From: Gari tellinella
Taxonomy: Eukaryota > Mollusca > Bivalvia > Cardiida > Psammobiidae
Assembly (NCBI GenBank): GCA_922989275.2
Contig: OV277871.1
Location: 4,216,001 to 4,280,000, forward strand
Direction of reading: 5' to 3'
Length of the DNA stretch: 64,000 bases
The position numbers were made by a program, and so were the translations under genes. Each line of letters starts with the position of its first letter. Within the stretch, counting starts at the first letter, position 1. Of the stretch, positions 10,147 to 20,819 are shown in pieces. Under the pieces are notes generated by a model, which was not told the origin of the DNA, ran no database searches, and saw only the letters and a list, made by a program, of their open reading frames with translations.

Positions 10147-10352
10147 CAGTAAAGCCTCGCTATTATGACCACTAAAACGATGGCTAATTGATTGTATAAT
10201 AGACAGGTGGCAGCTTAAAGCAAGGTGACAGTGAAACAGAAAGCTCCTATAGGAGCTTTCTGTTTAACTGTCACTTTGCTTTAAGCGGTCACCTATCGTA
10301 AACACCCTAATAATTAACAAAATTTAGTTGTCGTAATAGAGAGGTTTTACTG
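10147..10352. mobile_element. F6 element (TA) with near-perfect core B'
   Basis: TA, then CAGTAAAGCCTCGCTATTA; right end GAGAGGTTTTACTG, then TA (10353-10354). Palindrome at 10213-10286 with centre GCTCCTATAGGAGC. The best preserved F6 copy, 206 bp. Confidence 0.82.
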
Positions 10353-10768
10353 TATTTGTAACGAGTGAAAGCAATGGGTTTAAAAATTGTTTGTATAAAG
10401 GTTTGGTTGGAAAAAATCCCATTTCCTTGGAAACTGACTTTTTCTATCAAACTGTAACACGTTTGCTCAGTTGATCAAATATGAGACTGTATAAGAGAGA
10501 GAGTCTGAAATTTATTGAGTGAAATTGAGTAAGTGAAGATTGGTGTGTGGCTCAGAAATCCTATTTATGTGATATATTTCAGTTTATTGTTTACTTATAG
10601 TATGAAATGTAAGATTTTTACCATGTATGTGAAGCCTATTATGACATTCCACAATTTCATCAGTACTGTATCATGTCAGTAGATAATAGGGGCAGTTTAT
10701 AGTATTGTTGGAAGCACAGTAAGTAGATCAATTTGCTGCAGAAAGTGTTTGTTTATTCTTTTACAAAT

Positions 10769-10910
10769 CAGGGTTACAGATAACTAAACATTCATGACGA
10801 TTTTCTCTTCACAATTCAACAAAATCCTATGTTGTGCCTACTCATTAAAATCGTCTCTTTGAGTCAATTCTGATGAGTAGTGACACCATAGGGTCTAGTG
10901 GAGACATAAC
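10769..10910. mobile_element. F7 element, degenerate
   Basis: Left CAGGGTTACAGATAA. Core C arms CTACTCATTAAAATCGTCTC and a decayed partner. The right terminus is not recognisable. Confidence 0.55.
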
Positions 10911-11125
10911 GACCTCAGTATTGAAAATTGTCAGTTTCCAGAGATATACATATTACTTAGATATAATTGATTCAAAGAATTTACAGAACTAGTTGATCTA
11001 GTCATTGAAGATCTTGTTAAAGAGATTGATATTTCCATGTGCATGTAATGTGTTAAAAAATATTGGATTTTCTTTATTCTATTGTTACAAATTTTGTACA
11101 ACCTGGCATGTATGTACCACTGTAC

Positions 11126-11131
11126 AATAAA
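11126..11131 (+). promoter_or_regulatory. Candidate poly(A) signal for ATP6AP2
   Basis: AATAAA in the context TGTACAATAAAGATAG, followed within about 25 bases by a GT-rich stretch. If used, the 3' UTR would be about 3.5 kb and include F6 and F5 hairpins. The link to the gene is inference. Confidence 0.35.
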
Positions 11132-11339
11132 GATAGTAGTGTAAGTTCACAGTTTCATTCATTATTATGTCATTGTATGTGCTGATATATTATACTGTAA
11201 AGTCTACCTTAAGCAATGATTTAAATGAAGATACCTTGTAACCTAGGCAACATTTAAGATAGGTATCCACTTAAAACAATGAAAGAACTGTCAAACTAAT
11301 ATTAACCAATAGAACCATATTGTATACTTTTCCCTTACA

Positions 11340-11490
11340 ATCAACGTACCTGTGAAGCGTACATTCCTCCTATGCAAACAGTGTAGACCCATATCAAAGG
11401 GCTCGTACCTCTGATCAGGGTCTGCACTTTTTGTCATATTGCAGTACATCGTAAAAGCAACCATAAATAGTCAAAAATGGACTAGACTTA
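11340..11490. mobile_element. F8 element, partial, with worn core D
   Basis: Contains CCTATGCAAACAGTGTAGAC and CTCTGATCAGGGTCTGCAC, and the F8 interior GTAAAAGCAACC and TGGACTAGAC. Termini not defined. Confidence 0.55.
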
Positions 11491-11513
11491 GGTAGTAACA
11501 CTCACAGTAAAGA

Positions 11514-11712
11514 CAGAGTTCCAAATAAGGGGAGTATTTAAAAAACTAAAATCTTAACTTTTACATTAAACCCTATGGTGTCACTACTCATTAGAATTGT
11601 CTCGAAAAGACAATTCTAATGAGTAGTGACACCATAGGATTTGGTGCAGAAATGAGTGAAAAAGTTTAAACTGTTTGATTTATTCAGTTTTCTCCCTCTT
11701 ATCTGGAATCTG
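11514..11712. mobile_element. F7 element with near-perfect core C
   Basis: Left CAGAGTTCCAAATAAGG, right CTTATCTGGAATCTGG. Palindrome at 11572-11638 built on GAATTGTCTCGAAAAGACAA, with complementary changes relative to the GAATCGTCTC version. Confidence 0.8.
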
Positions 11713-11955
11713 GAAGTGTTTTTCACTTGTTGCTGTGGAGGAAAGGGTGGATACATGTTGCATTGTTCTGAAGAATTCTTCTTTTTGAACCATCTGGAAT
11801 TACTTTTATGTTCCATTGAGCTGGAATTTGTCTCTACAGATAGCAAAGATTCTTCATTTAGATCGTGCAGACTAATAGGTCTTAATGTGCATTTTGTTTG
11901 ATAAAGTAATTGGGGTAATACGTGTTGTATATGCATGCTATGAAATCTTTCTTAA

Positions 11956-12183
11956 CCCATTACTCCAATACTATGCCTTTTTATGCCTCTAATTAATTCT
12001 ACACTTTGGAAAGTAGTACCCACCAAGAAAGTCTTGAACATAAAACAAATTGAAAGCTTTTCAGTATATTTCCAGGTTTTTGCTTAAATCAGGTTGAAAA
12101 TAAAGCAGAATGCTCCATAAGGTCTTTATGCTTTTAAGTAGTCACCTATCTTCAAAACTAGAAACAGTCTATGTGGTAATGGG
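11956..12183. mobile_element. F5 element (TTAA)
   Basis: TTAA at 11952-11955 and 12184-12187. Ends CCCATTACTCCAATA and GTGGTAATGGG. The core has lost much of one arm. Length 228 bp. Confidence 0.78.
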
Positions 12184-12306
12184 TTAATTATAGCAGTTAA
12201 CCTTTTGAATACTAAGTAAAAGGTAGTTTGCAAGAATTGTCATCTGTTGAAGTTTTGAAAAAAACATTCCTTTGTGTATTTCTGGTTATATGGACAAAGT
12301 AATAAA

Positions 12307-12370
12307 GGGTTTGGGTCCTGTCCAGATGTCGGGTTACTCGGTGTCTGATCTAAGTGCAAACTGTTTGCAT
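12307..12370. repeat. Isolated degenerate core A
   Basis: TTTGGGTCCTGTCCAGATG / CGGTGTCTGATC with GCAAACTGTTTGC. No clear shell around it. Confidence 0.5.
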
Positions 12371-12412
12371 ATACAAGTAAATTCACGTCTATAGCAGTGA
12401 TAAGATACAGTG

Positions 12413-12680
12413 CAGTGGAGGTTATTCTTTTCCAATAAATGTGTTTATGTTAAAAGCTTAATGACCTCTGCAAACTGTTTGGAGCCAGATCAGACGCCGG
12501 GTAACCCGGCGTCTGATCAAGCTACAAACTGTTTGCAATTTAGATTAAAAATCTCAAATTTTTCAAAAAAGATGTACTTTTCTCCTATTACATTGTATTG
12601 CATTTGCATTTCATTTATGTTTAAAGTTTGTTTTAAACAGGAAAGAATAACACCACAATCTCCATGTGGTGGTTACAGTA
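12413..12680. mobile_element. F1 element with core A
   Basis: CAGTGGAGGTTATTC at the left; a worn GAATAACACCACAATCTCC end at the right. Core A palindrome at 12470-12536 with centre GCCGGGTAACCCGGC. Confidence 0.7.
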
Positions 12681-12689
12681 TATTACACA

Positions 12690-13130
12690 TTATTGTCAGA
12701 TATTAACACCGTCTTCTCCGTATTGAAAGATAAAAGATATAAGATAAAAGTTTTCCTCATTTTTATTTGAAAAGAGAATAATGGATGAAAGGAAAGATAA
12801 ATTAAATACTTGTAATATAATATTGATAATGGTTTAGACAGATTTCATTGCATGCCATAAACTGTTATTGTTAGACAGTAGATATTGAATATTTGCACTA
12901 GAATAAACAAGGATGAATAAAATATTTATAAACCAGATAGGCTTAGTGGCTTATAGTTTGTTGTAATATTACACCTATCTTTTTACATTATGTTCGAACA
13001 CCAGATAGTGCCTTTACACTGGAGTTATCCCTTATCCTGGCATTATGTCGTCTGCTTTGAAGATGTTTCCTGCAAAAAATATTAAATTAAGTTATACTAT
13101 TTTTAATTGAAGAAACGAAGAGACTGAATG
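12690..13130. other. No recognised feature
   Basis: AT-rich intergenic DNA. I see no gene or element before the half core A (TCAAACAGTTTGAATC) at about 13131-13165. Confidence 0.4.
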
Positions 13131-13338
13131 TCAAACAGTTTGAATCAAGACCAGACGCCGCATCACTCTTTATTTTGTGAATGTATTTTTATTAATCTTA
13201 TATAAACTATAATGCCATACACTCTTGGATTAATTCGATTATATTTGGCATTTTATTTGCTTACATATTTGTCTGTTCGTACATGTGTATTGAATTTCTT
13301 TATTCTCGTAGTGACATAATGAATGTCAAAACATCGTA

Positions 13339-13578
13339 ACCCTGTATTACGATACGTCATACTATAAAAACGGTCGTAAGTCAAAACTTAAAAATACATA
13401 TGATTTCTGAATTCTCCATCTAATCTTGTCTTGTGACAGCTCTTTGGAATTGTCTTGAAAAGACAATTCCAAAGAGATGTCACAATACTGGATTATGTGG
13501 AGAAATAAAAAATAACTGAGAATTTTTAAATCTGACTTACGACAATATTTATCGTACGACGTTTCGTAAGACGGGCCC
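13339..13578. mobile_element. F10 inverted-repeat element
   Basis: Imperfect terminal inverted repeats of about 44 bp: left includes TTACGATACGTC and GGTCGTAAGTCA, right includes TGACTTACGAC and GACGTTTCGTAA. The central hairpin at about 13436-13484 contains GAATTGTCTTGAAAAGAC, very close to the core of F7. Confidence 0.7.
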
Positions 13579-13634
13579 CAGACAAAGACCATGTTACGAA
13601 TGTTTTGATTCTTTTCAATGTATAAAAAATGGTA

Positions 13635-13870
13635 TTATCCATAAGGTTTTACCTGTCGGTCATCATTTTCCGTCAACTTTCGTTGGCACCATCGGAAGTT
13701 TCCGTATACTTTATTTATAGATCAATGAAAACTTCAGGTAAAGGTCGTTTGCAGTTCAAAAAAACACGACAATTTTCAAATATTTCCACAACAAGACAAC
13801 GAAGTCAAATGAAATTTTGCATAGATTTATGATATACCTATACCAACTCTGACAAAAAAGAACATTTTTT
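13635..13870. repeat. Repeat M, copy 1
   Basis: GTTTGCAGTTCAAAAAAACA, GAAATTTTGCATA and CCTATACCAACTCTGACA recur in inverted orientation at about 14880-15020. Its first part (ATAAGGTTTTACCTGTCGGT) recurs inverted near 16995. Not recognised. Confidence 0.6.
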
Positions 13871-14384
13871 TTCTCTTCGTAATAAAAAAGTTTTATTCAT
13901 AACTTCTATATAAAGTTTGCACTTCTAAGGGACACTTTTCCGAAGGGTGATTTCAAGTTATCCAACAGCCTTTCTTTCACGACTCCGTAACGCCTCACCG
14001 TTAAGCTATCGCATACCATAGTGGTTTACAACTAACCGAACGAAGCCCTGACTGGGGTACGTTTTAAACGTATTAACCGACCATACTGTCATTTGCGAAC
14101 ATGTTGGATCCTGATCGGACACCGGAGCCATTTCGTATCTAAATAGGATCCGAACCATATGCCACTCATATAAAAGTTTTATCAACAAAACGCAAAACAA
14201 CTAAATGTGATAATTAGTAGAAGAGACATGTTCATACTAGACGATCTACACAAACTTACCATTATCAAATTTTCAACAGAATGTTTCCAGAGCAGATCGT
14301 AAACCTTTATTATTTTTTCGTTTAAAGCAAACAAAACGTAACGTAAACATACTGCAATACAACTCGAACACTGATACATATTAT

Positions 14385-14566
14385 CAGGGCTCCAGATAAG
14401 GGAGTATTTCCAGAACTAAAATCTTTATTTCTGAATTAAGCCCTATGGTGTGACTACTTGATCATTAGAATCGTCTCGATGAGTAATCACACCATAGGAT
14501 TTGGTGAGAAAACGAGTGAGAAAATGTTGGACTTGTTCAATTTACTTTCTCTTATCTGGAGCTCTG
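14385..14566. mobile_element. F7 element (6-bp TSD)
   Basis: CAGGGCTCCAGATAAG at the left, CTTATCTGGAGCTCTG at the right. The 6-bp direct repeat TATTAT lies at 14379-14384 and 14567-14572. Core C has lost part of one arm. Confidence 0.82.
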
Positions 14567-14694
14567 TATTATGAAGAAATGTTAGAGCTTCGGTTTGAAA
14601 AGTAATGCAATTATCTTTATTCCTGGTGAAGAGTTCATGGATTTAGCATAGTAAACAATGTAATGGGGCCTCACAATTAAATTTGTACAACTAG

Positions 14695-15020
14695 ACAACC
14701 TATATCAGCACGGGATTCACCTTTCAGACAGAGGCAGCTAGCACGGGATTTTACCTGGGGATATTCTCCCATATAAACAAACTTGATCAAGGTAATAGCC
14801 AATAACACCCCACGTAATTGACCATTTTCAGCGACACAAAATTTATATAAAACAAAGAAGAAAAGAATTTAGTCAGACTATCAAAAATTCTGAATTTCCT
14901 TGTCAGAGTTGGTATAGGCACATCATAAGTGTATGCAAAATTTCGTTTAAATACGTTCACCAGTTTTAAAATTATCTAAGATTTATCGTGTTTTTTTGAA
15001 CTGCAAACGACCTATAGTAT
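14695..15020. repeat. Repeat M, copy 2 (inverted)
   Basis: Related to 13.7 kb (inverted) and to 61.1-61.4 kb: shared AATAACACCCCACGTAATT, TCAGAGTTGGTATAGGC and ATCAGCACGGGATTC. Dispersed and unrecognised; no coding frame. Confidence 0.6.
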
Positions 15021-15046
15021 ACTTCAGTCGATGATCTAACGCCACT

Positions 15047-15118
15047 GTCGCAATAGCTTAGTGGGTAGTGTCATTGACTCGTAGTGCTAGGGTCGTTGGT
15101 TCGATTCAAGGCACTGTT
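15047..15118 (+). repeat. tRNA-like sequence (SINE head or tRNA pseudogene)
   Basis: A-box-like TAGCTTAGTGGG at 15054 and B-box-like GGTTCGATTCA at 15098-15108, with tRNA-like spacing. The T-stem and acceptor stem do not pair, so it is not called as a functional tRNA. Confidence 0.5.
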
Positions 15119-15281
15119 TTGCAAACGTCAGCTTCAGGTGTTTTTTTTTCGATAATTATATATTTTACTTAAAATAAAACAGTTAACGTTTGGGTAAAGA
15201 AAAACTTGCTGCTTAACGAAATACAGAAGTAACAAAGAGTGCTTTTTGCCAGAGAGAGCTTTGCATAACGTAATGTTGCTA

Positions 15282-15526
15282 CAGTGGAAAAAACGTTTTT
15301 CTTTTCCAATAAACGCGTTTACGCTAAACTATTATTTCCATAGCAAACGGTGTGGAGCAAGATCAGACGTCTGGTAACCAGGCGTCTTATCAGGCTCCAA
15401 ACTGTTTGCCACTCAGATTAACATGAATAGCAAAACTTGTCGAAAATTGTCATGCTCTATGATTTATTGTTTTGCGTTTGCGTTTCGTTTGCGTTTAAAC
15501 GGGATAGAATAACATTTTCTCCACTG
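15282..15526. mobile_element. F1 element (TA) with core A
   Basis: TA, CAGTGGAAAAAACGTT on the left; AACATTTTCTCCACTG, TA on the right. Core A palindrome at 15343-15409 (centre CTGGTAACCAG). Subterminal CGTTTGCGTTTCGTTTGC direct repeats are typical of F1. Length 245 bp. Confidence 0.8.
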
Positions 15527-15659
15527 TATACGCACTTCTCTATCCAAGTTTCCTAAGGCAAGTTCACTGCACTTTATTTTATACAATTGCATGCATATCA
15601 TGGTTTGTATGTGTCTACCATAAAAAAGTTATAAAAAAGACACATTAAGAAATATTACA

Positions 15660-15712
15660 AAATTGACTCTATCGGGTATCGAACCTATAACCCTTACGTT
15701 GGTAGTGCAGAC
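15660..15712 (-). repeat. tRNA-like B-box fragment
   Basis: On the minus strand GGTTCGATACCCGATAG resembles a B box and T arm. It lies directly beside the LINE tail. A SINE remnant is likely. Confidence 0.35.
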
Positions 15713-16865
15713 ACATACAGACAGACAGACAGATATTTTATTTGTGTCTCACTTCTATACATAATAAGATATACAAATATGAATAAGTAAAATGTACAGA
15801 ACCACTCAAATATGAGTTATGAGAGACAGTGTAAATCTTAAAATATGACAATAAATTAGATTTACAAACTTAAAATCATGCAACTTAGCCTACATTAAAA
15901 AACACTATTTATACAAACATTTAAACGATTCTTCACTAAAAGCTAAACGTTTTAAAATACATGTTAATTATATACATCATAACAGAATTATTGATATAAC
16001 TGTTGTCGTCTATACATTAAAATATCATGGCAGGCTTTGGCAGTATATTTAACAATATCAGCATTTGACAGAATTAATTTAAATTTCTCAGAATCACTAA
16101 ACGTTGTGAAAGAAGCATTGCTTTGCGATATTTTCATGTATAGGCTATTTCTAATTTCTTCATATAATGGACATTTCAATAAAACATGTATTTCATCCTC
16201 AATCTCGTTTCTACAGTTAAAACAAGTTCGTTCTTCTAAACGTAAACCTTGGTATCGACCAGTTTCAATTTTCAGTGGAGCAATTCCACACCTAAATTTG
16301 GCTAACGCACTACGATGACTTCTGGATAATATACATGTTTTAACATAACTCTCAGTTTCGTACACTGATTTATATAGTTTGTACTTTCTAAGTTTATTTC
16401 CTGCTTGTTGGTTTCTAATACCTCTCTCAGAGTTTAAACGTAAACACCAGTCACTTTTGAATTTTTTGAACATGTTGTCTTGTAGTCTATCGTTTATAGA
16501 TTTAGATTCTGTTTTCCCATAAAACTGACCTATGCTTAATTTAATCTTTGCTATTTTAAGCTCATTTTCTATTTTATAGCACCAGTTCTTCGTTTGTTTT
16601 CTCAGCCGATGTGACCATATAAATACTTTATTGTTCATTCTACTGTCACTCATGTTATTTAAACGAAACCAGTGTCCTAAAACACACTTCCATTGTCGTA
16701 CTGATGGTGGTACCCAACCCATGTCTCCATGCACAGCCGCATTTGGGGCATATTTACCAACACCTAGGTAGAACCTACAAGCGCGATTTTGTACAGCATT
16801 TATTGATGAATATTCTTTTGTCCCTCAAATGGCAGCGCCGTAGGCCATTAACGACTGTAGATATC
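15711..16865 (-). mobile_element. 5'-truncated LINE with (CTGT)n tail
   Basis: On the minus strand the coding remnant 16860-15988 is followed by about 250 bp of 3' UTR and a short CTGT repeat (15717-15735), as expected for a non-LTR retrotransposon. The 5' part is missing. Confidence 0.7.
15988..16860 (-). pseudogene. LINE polyprotein C-terminal part, broken
   Basis: The open part encodes 248 residues (start 16734). The coding frame clearly continues upstream (TKEYSSINAVQNRACRFYLG, then GKYAPNAAV), but a TGA stands where related elements have Trp in an AAIWGT-like motif. A zinc-knuckle-like C-x2-C...H-x4-C (CFNCRNEIEDEIHVLLKC, about residues 170-187) is typical of the region after the reverse transcriptase in many LINEs. 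No RT catalytic motif remains, so it cannot transpose. Confidence 0.75.
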
Positions 16866-17140
16866 TTTATCAGATAATAAAATCAAATTCGCGTCATCCT
16901 TGAATGGTTTATTTACAATACACTGTTTTGTTGTTTCCGGAAGATAAAGATAGCTTACGGAAAAAGACGGAATATTCAACAACCGACAGGTCAAACCTTA
17001 TCGACAATATTCGTTTCTTTTCTCAGTATTTTGTATACAAACAATACCATGAGATGAACCCGTCTTATATAAACAGCTAACTAAGGCCTTTAGGCGCTTG
17101 ATATAAAATCTACTTATATGACAGTGAAACGAATACTCTC
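16866..17140. repeat. Repeat M-related flank
   Basis: AACCGACAGGTCAAACCTTAT near 16979-17000 is the inverse of a stretch at 13645-13665, so the LINE lies next to or within a repeat M copy. A G tract follows at 17143-17152. Confidence 0.4.
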
Positions 17141-17194
17141 GGGGGGGGGGGGTCCCTTTCACCCTTTCGCTCTCAATGACGTTGAATGGACTTA

Positions 17195-17456
17195 CAGTGG
17201 AGACGACGTTGATCTTACCTATTCAAACGACTGAAGCGAAATGCAAACGCATTGTAATAGACATGTTAAAAAGACAGATTCTTAAAAATAATTGACAATT
17301 TACTTTAATCTGAGTGGCAAATAGTTTGGAGCCTTATCAGACACCAGGTTACCAGTCGTCTGATCTGGCTCCAAACTGTTTGCAATGGACAAACATGACA
17401 TTTCTTTTAGAATAAACACGTTTATTTGGAAAAGAACAAAATTGTTTTCGCCATTG
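17195..17456. mobile_element. F1 element (TA), diverged, with core A
   Basis: TA, CAGTGGAGACGACGTT on the left; TTTTCGCCATTG, TA on the right. Core A at 17317-17383 with several arm mismatches. Confidence 0.7.
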
Positions 17457-17569
17457 TACCATCTGATAAAAGTGTCACCTTTTCCAACGACGCCCCTGGC
17501 ACATGATCATTGGGGAAAATGTCGCGGTCAAGGGATACAAAACATGTACTTTTATTTATTATTTAGGAT

Positions 17570-17955
17570 TGCATTTAACGATACATATTGCAGAATGACA
17601 AACAGAACAGACCCTGATCACAGGGCTGCCATTTCTCCGGATTTTTCCTAAATCTCCGGATTTTTTCCCAGTTGATGGTAGCTTAAAGCAGGCTGAAAGT
17701 AAAGCATAATGCGCCATAAGGCGCATTCTGCTTTACTTACAACCTGCTTTAAGTAGTCGCATGTAACAAAAAAACAAGGAAAAGGCTATAGGGTAAAGAT
17801 ACGATTCGTAAAATCGCACTTGAAAAATGCAAATTTGGAAATCTTAGGATTTTTCATGTCAACTTATGGCAGCCCTGTGATCAGAGGGCTTCTGTAGGAA
17901 CTCTTTAATATTTGCATAGGACAAGTGTACTATTCACAGGTACATCGTTTATTGT
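17570..17955. mobile_element. F8 remnant split by F4
   Basis: Core D text AACAGACCCTGATCA before the F4 copy continues as TGATCAGAGGGCTTCTG after it. The shell is decayed on both sides. Confidence 0.6.
17621..17877. mobile_element. F4 element (6-bp TSD) with core B
   Basis: CAGGGCTGCCATTTCTCC to TATGGCAGCCCTG. The duplication TGATCA lies at 17615-17620 and 17878-17883. Core B palindrome near 17678-17752. Inserted in the middle of a core D hairpin. Confidence 0.85.
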
Positions 17956-18092
17956 TGACGAGTATACTCGTCGCTAGGGTTGACGATGTTAGGTGAAATG
18001 TCTGATCTACTTTCGCTGCTGTGACATCGTCTGCTTCGAAAATTACGTCTGCTTAAATTTCTTAAAATGTAAATTTGAGACATTTTAACTAT

Positions 18093-18192
18093 TATGTCAA
18101 ACAGTTTGAATCCCGACCAGACGCCGCAAAACTGTTTGCAAATAGTCAAGCGTCCCGTGGCGTCTGTTCTGGATCCAAACCTTTTGCAAATG
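18093..18192. repeat. Degenerate F2 piece with core A
   Basis: GTCAAACAGTTTGAATCCCG...CAGACGCCG, then a second half core (GGCGTCTGTTCTGGATCC). The upstream ATCGTCTGCTTCG is typical of F2. Confidence 0.5.
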
Positions 18193-18199
18193 TTATTCA

Positions 18200-19080
18200 A
18201 ACTGCGCCGAACACCCTAATGGATATAAACATAGAAATAATGACAGTAATTGTAGCAGTAGCACAATACATGCGCGGATCAAGCCATTTTTTCAGGGACC
18301 CAACCGAAATCTCGGGGGGGGGGGGGGGGGGGGAAGGGGGAGGGATTCTAAACGACATTCAATATAAGTTCAGCCTTCCCGTCTTTATTTTTTTTCCCTT
18401 TTTGTATTTTCTAGGTGGCATATACCCGTCTGTCCCCGCTCTGGATCCGCACAGACAGTGAATTGCACAAAGGGCCAAATATCTATACTGAATCAAGTAC
18501 ATGTAATTCACTTGAATTATCTATTTCATATCACGTCAACACTTGCACTAGGATGGAAACGCATGAGTGACGCAAGCAATAAAAACAACAACATTCCTGT
18601 GACTAAAACCAATTGTTTAATAAAATAGGAATATTTTACATCATCGTATAGCATCGGGTGGACGTAATTTCTGCTAAGAAACAAAATAAAACAACATACG
18701 AATCAGCTTCGATAAAGGTAGGAACATTTCTAATTTATTAATTGAAATTATTTACTTCTTTACGCGAATTTTTATTACCTTTGTTATGCTAAATTACCGT
18801 CTGCTTAAAAAAACAACAACAAAAAATCCTACTTAAAACTATCGTTTATGCCATTTTTAAAAAATAAACTAATTTTGACTATTTCGATTTACATTTGTAT
18901 TTTAATTTATGTCGATTATTAAAGCAAATTCAAACAGCGTTTACAAAGACGTCTTTATTTGTTAAAAAGTAGGAATGCATTCTTCAGAATTGTTCAATTT
19001 CCGTTTAATCGTTAGTTATGTAACATCAAATATTCTTTTAACATTTAAACTCGACCTTCTATTGCGTAACGCTCTGTTAT
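18200..19080. other. No recognised gene; poly-G tract
   Basis: Contains a G tract at about 18314-18332 and AT-rich sequence. An open frame at 18075-18461 runs through core A remnants and the G tract, and is not credible. Confidence 0.4.
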
Positions 19081-19094
19081 GAACAGTTGGAACG

Positions 19095-19190
19095 AAATAT
19101 CGAAATTCTGACATACCAAAAATGTGACATATCAAAAATCTTGCATATCAAAAATCTTGAATATCGTATCGAAAATCTGACATATAAACA
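19095..19190. repeat. Short imperfect tandem repeat (about 19 bp)
   Basis: Variants of GACATATCAAAAATCTTG repeated about five times. Confidence 0.6.
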
Positions 19191-19197
19191 ATTTTTA

Positions 19198-19371
19198 CCC
19201 TTTCCTCGCTTTATTATAGTCTGCTTCAGTATTGTTGTCTGCAATAACGTTTCAAAGTTAGATTTAAGGTTGTATCACTTAAGAAATATCGATAAGAGTG
19301 TCAAACAGTTTAGATACGCGGCGTCTGATTATGGTCCAAACTATTTGCAATTAACCAAGGCAGTGAAGAGG
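19198..19371. mobile_element. F2 element with reduced core A
   Basis: Left CCCTTTCCTCGC, right GTGAAGAGG followed by TTAA (19372-19375). The core keeps CAAACAGTTTAGATACGCGGC but has lost part of one arm. The interior TTAAGAAATATCGATAAGAG matches the 29.8 kb copy. Confidence 0.65.
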
Positions 19372-19512
19372 TTAACGCATTAAGGATTCTACTCCAATGT
19401 TTAATTTAAACTTTGTTTATTTTGCACCGATTATGTGTATTCTTCGAGTTGGACGGTGTTTTAAACGATTACCGTTATCCGCCTCTGTACGAACAATACT
19501 AACAACAGTATA

Positions 19513-19752
19513 CAGTGGAGAAAACGTTATTCTTTCCCAATAAACGCGTTTACGCTTAAAATATAATTTCCATTGCAAACAGTTTGGAGCCAGATCAGAC
19601 GCCGGATAACCCGGCGTCTGATCAGGATCCAAACTGTTTGCCACTCATATTAAAAACAATAATTAGAAATGTCAAAAATGGTAATTTCCTACAATTTAGC
19701 GATTTGCGTTTCGTTTGCGTTTAAACGGGAAAGAATAACGTTTTCTCCACTG
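19513..19752. mobile_element. F1 element (TA) with core A
   Basis: TA, CAGTGGAGAAAACGTTATT on the left; ACGTTTTCTCCACTG, TA on the right. Core A at 19575-19641 (centre GCCGGATAACCCGGC). Length 240 bp, well preserved. TA targets and CAGTG ends fit a Tc1/mariner-type transposase. Confidence 0.85.
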
Positions 19753-19872
19753 TATCAACATGAAAACTGTTTAAATGAGATGTTTGGATAAACCCAATTG
19801 CTGTTTTACGTAAGCTGACTTACTTCCTGCTATACTTGAAGATACTTATTGTAAGAATTTCTTTGTCATGTA

Positions 19873-20201
19873 CAGTGCCCCCTTTCTAAAACGACAACCA
19901 ATGAGAGACTAAGATTATGTGTGTCGTTCCGAGGGAGTCGTTATGGGGAGGAACAATTAAGACTTGGCTTACGTTTGCAAACAGCTTGAATTCAAGCTAT
20001 TTGTAACTCGTCATTATATTAATTCTATCAAAATGTCCACTTGTATGTAACTTTGAGAAAAACAGCAGACGGCAAATTTAAACAGACGGTATTGCAGCGA
20101 TTAAAAGATTTGACATAAATATCTTGTTTTGGGAACAGCGGCAATGGTCGTTGTAAGGAGGGAGTCGTTGTTGGGACGACCGTTGTTTGGAGGGAGAACT
20201 G
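19873..20201. mobile_element. F3 element (TA) with collapsed core A
   Basis: TA, CAGTGCCCCCTTTC on the left; GGAGGGAGAACTG, TA on the right; 329 bp. The core at 19978-20006 is only GCAAACAGCTTGAATTCAAG plus the outer arm. The inner CAGACGCCG palindrome is absent, yet symmetry is kept. Confidence 0.8.
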
Positions 20202-20399
20202 TAGTAGTAAGCAGTAACAAGCTTACCAGAAAACAAGATTTAATTGTATTGCAAACATGGTAAACTCAGACCAGACGCAGCGTCCCAATTCATAACTGAT
20301 ATGAATGACCTCCGTCATTTGTCGTGCACGTACTGTAAGTCAGACACTCTATACACTACTTGAAGTGCACTCCCAGTCAATTATGTATACCGAATGGTC

Positions 20400-20658
20400 T
20401 GAAATGGAGAGAAAGAGACAAAACAGAGAGACAGAGAGAGAAAGAGAGAAAAGAGAGAGAGAGACAGATAGATACAGAGAGACACATACAGAGAGAGAGA
20501 GACAAAGAGAGAGAGAGAGACAGTGAAACAAAGAGAGAGAGACAAAAGAAGAGAAGACAGGCAGACATAGAGAGAGGTAGTCTGAGAGACAGACAGACAG
20601 AGGAAGAGACGGAGACAGACATACAAAGAGAGAGAGAGAGAGAGAGAGAGAGGGCACT

Positions 20659-20702
<44 letters not shown>

Positions 20703-20815
20703 CTTAAGAGAGACAGACAGACAAACATAGAGAGATATAGACAAAGAGACAGACATATGGCCAGACAACCGAACCTGCAGACAGAGAGAGAGAGAGAGGG
20801 AAGAGACACAGTGAA
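20400..20815. repeat. GA-rich microsatellite region
   Basis: Long run of (GA)n with GACA and GAGACAGACA variants. The open frames on both strands here are simple-repeat artefacts. Confidence 0.9.
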
Positions 20816-20819
20816 ACCG

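Noticed and set aside
11616..11936. Paired open frames on both strands over the F7 copy at 11.5 kb
   Set aside because: They run through the palindrome of a non-coding element and its flank; symmetry creates matching frames.
15047..15118. Functional tRNA gene
   Set aside because: A- and B-box-like motifs are present but stems do not pair.
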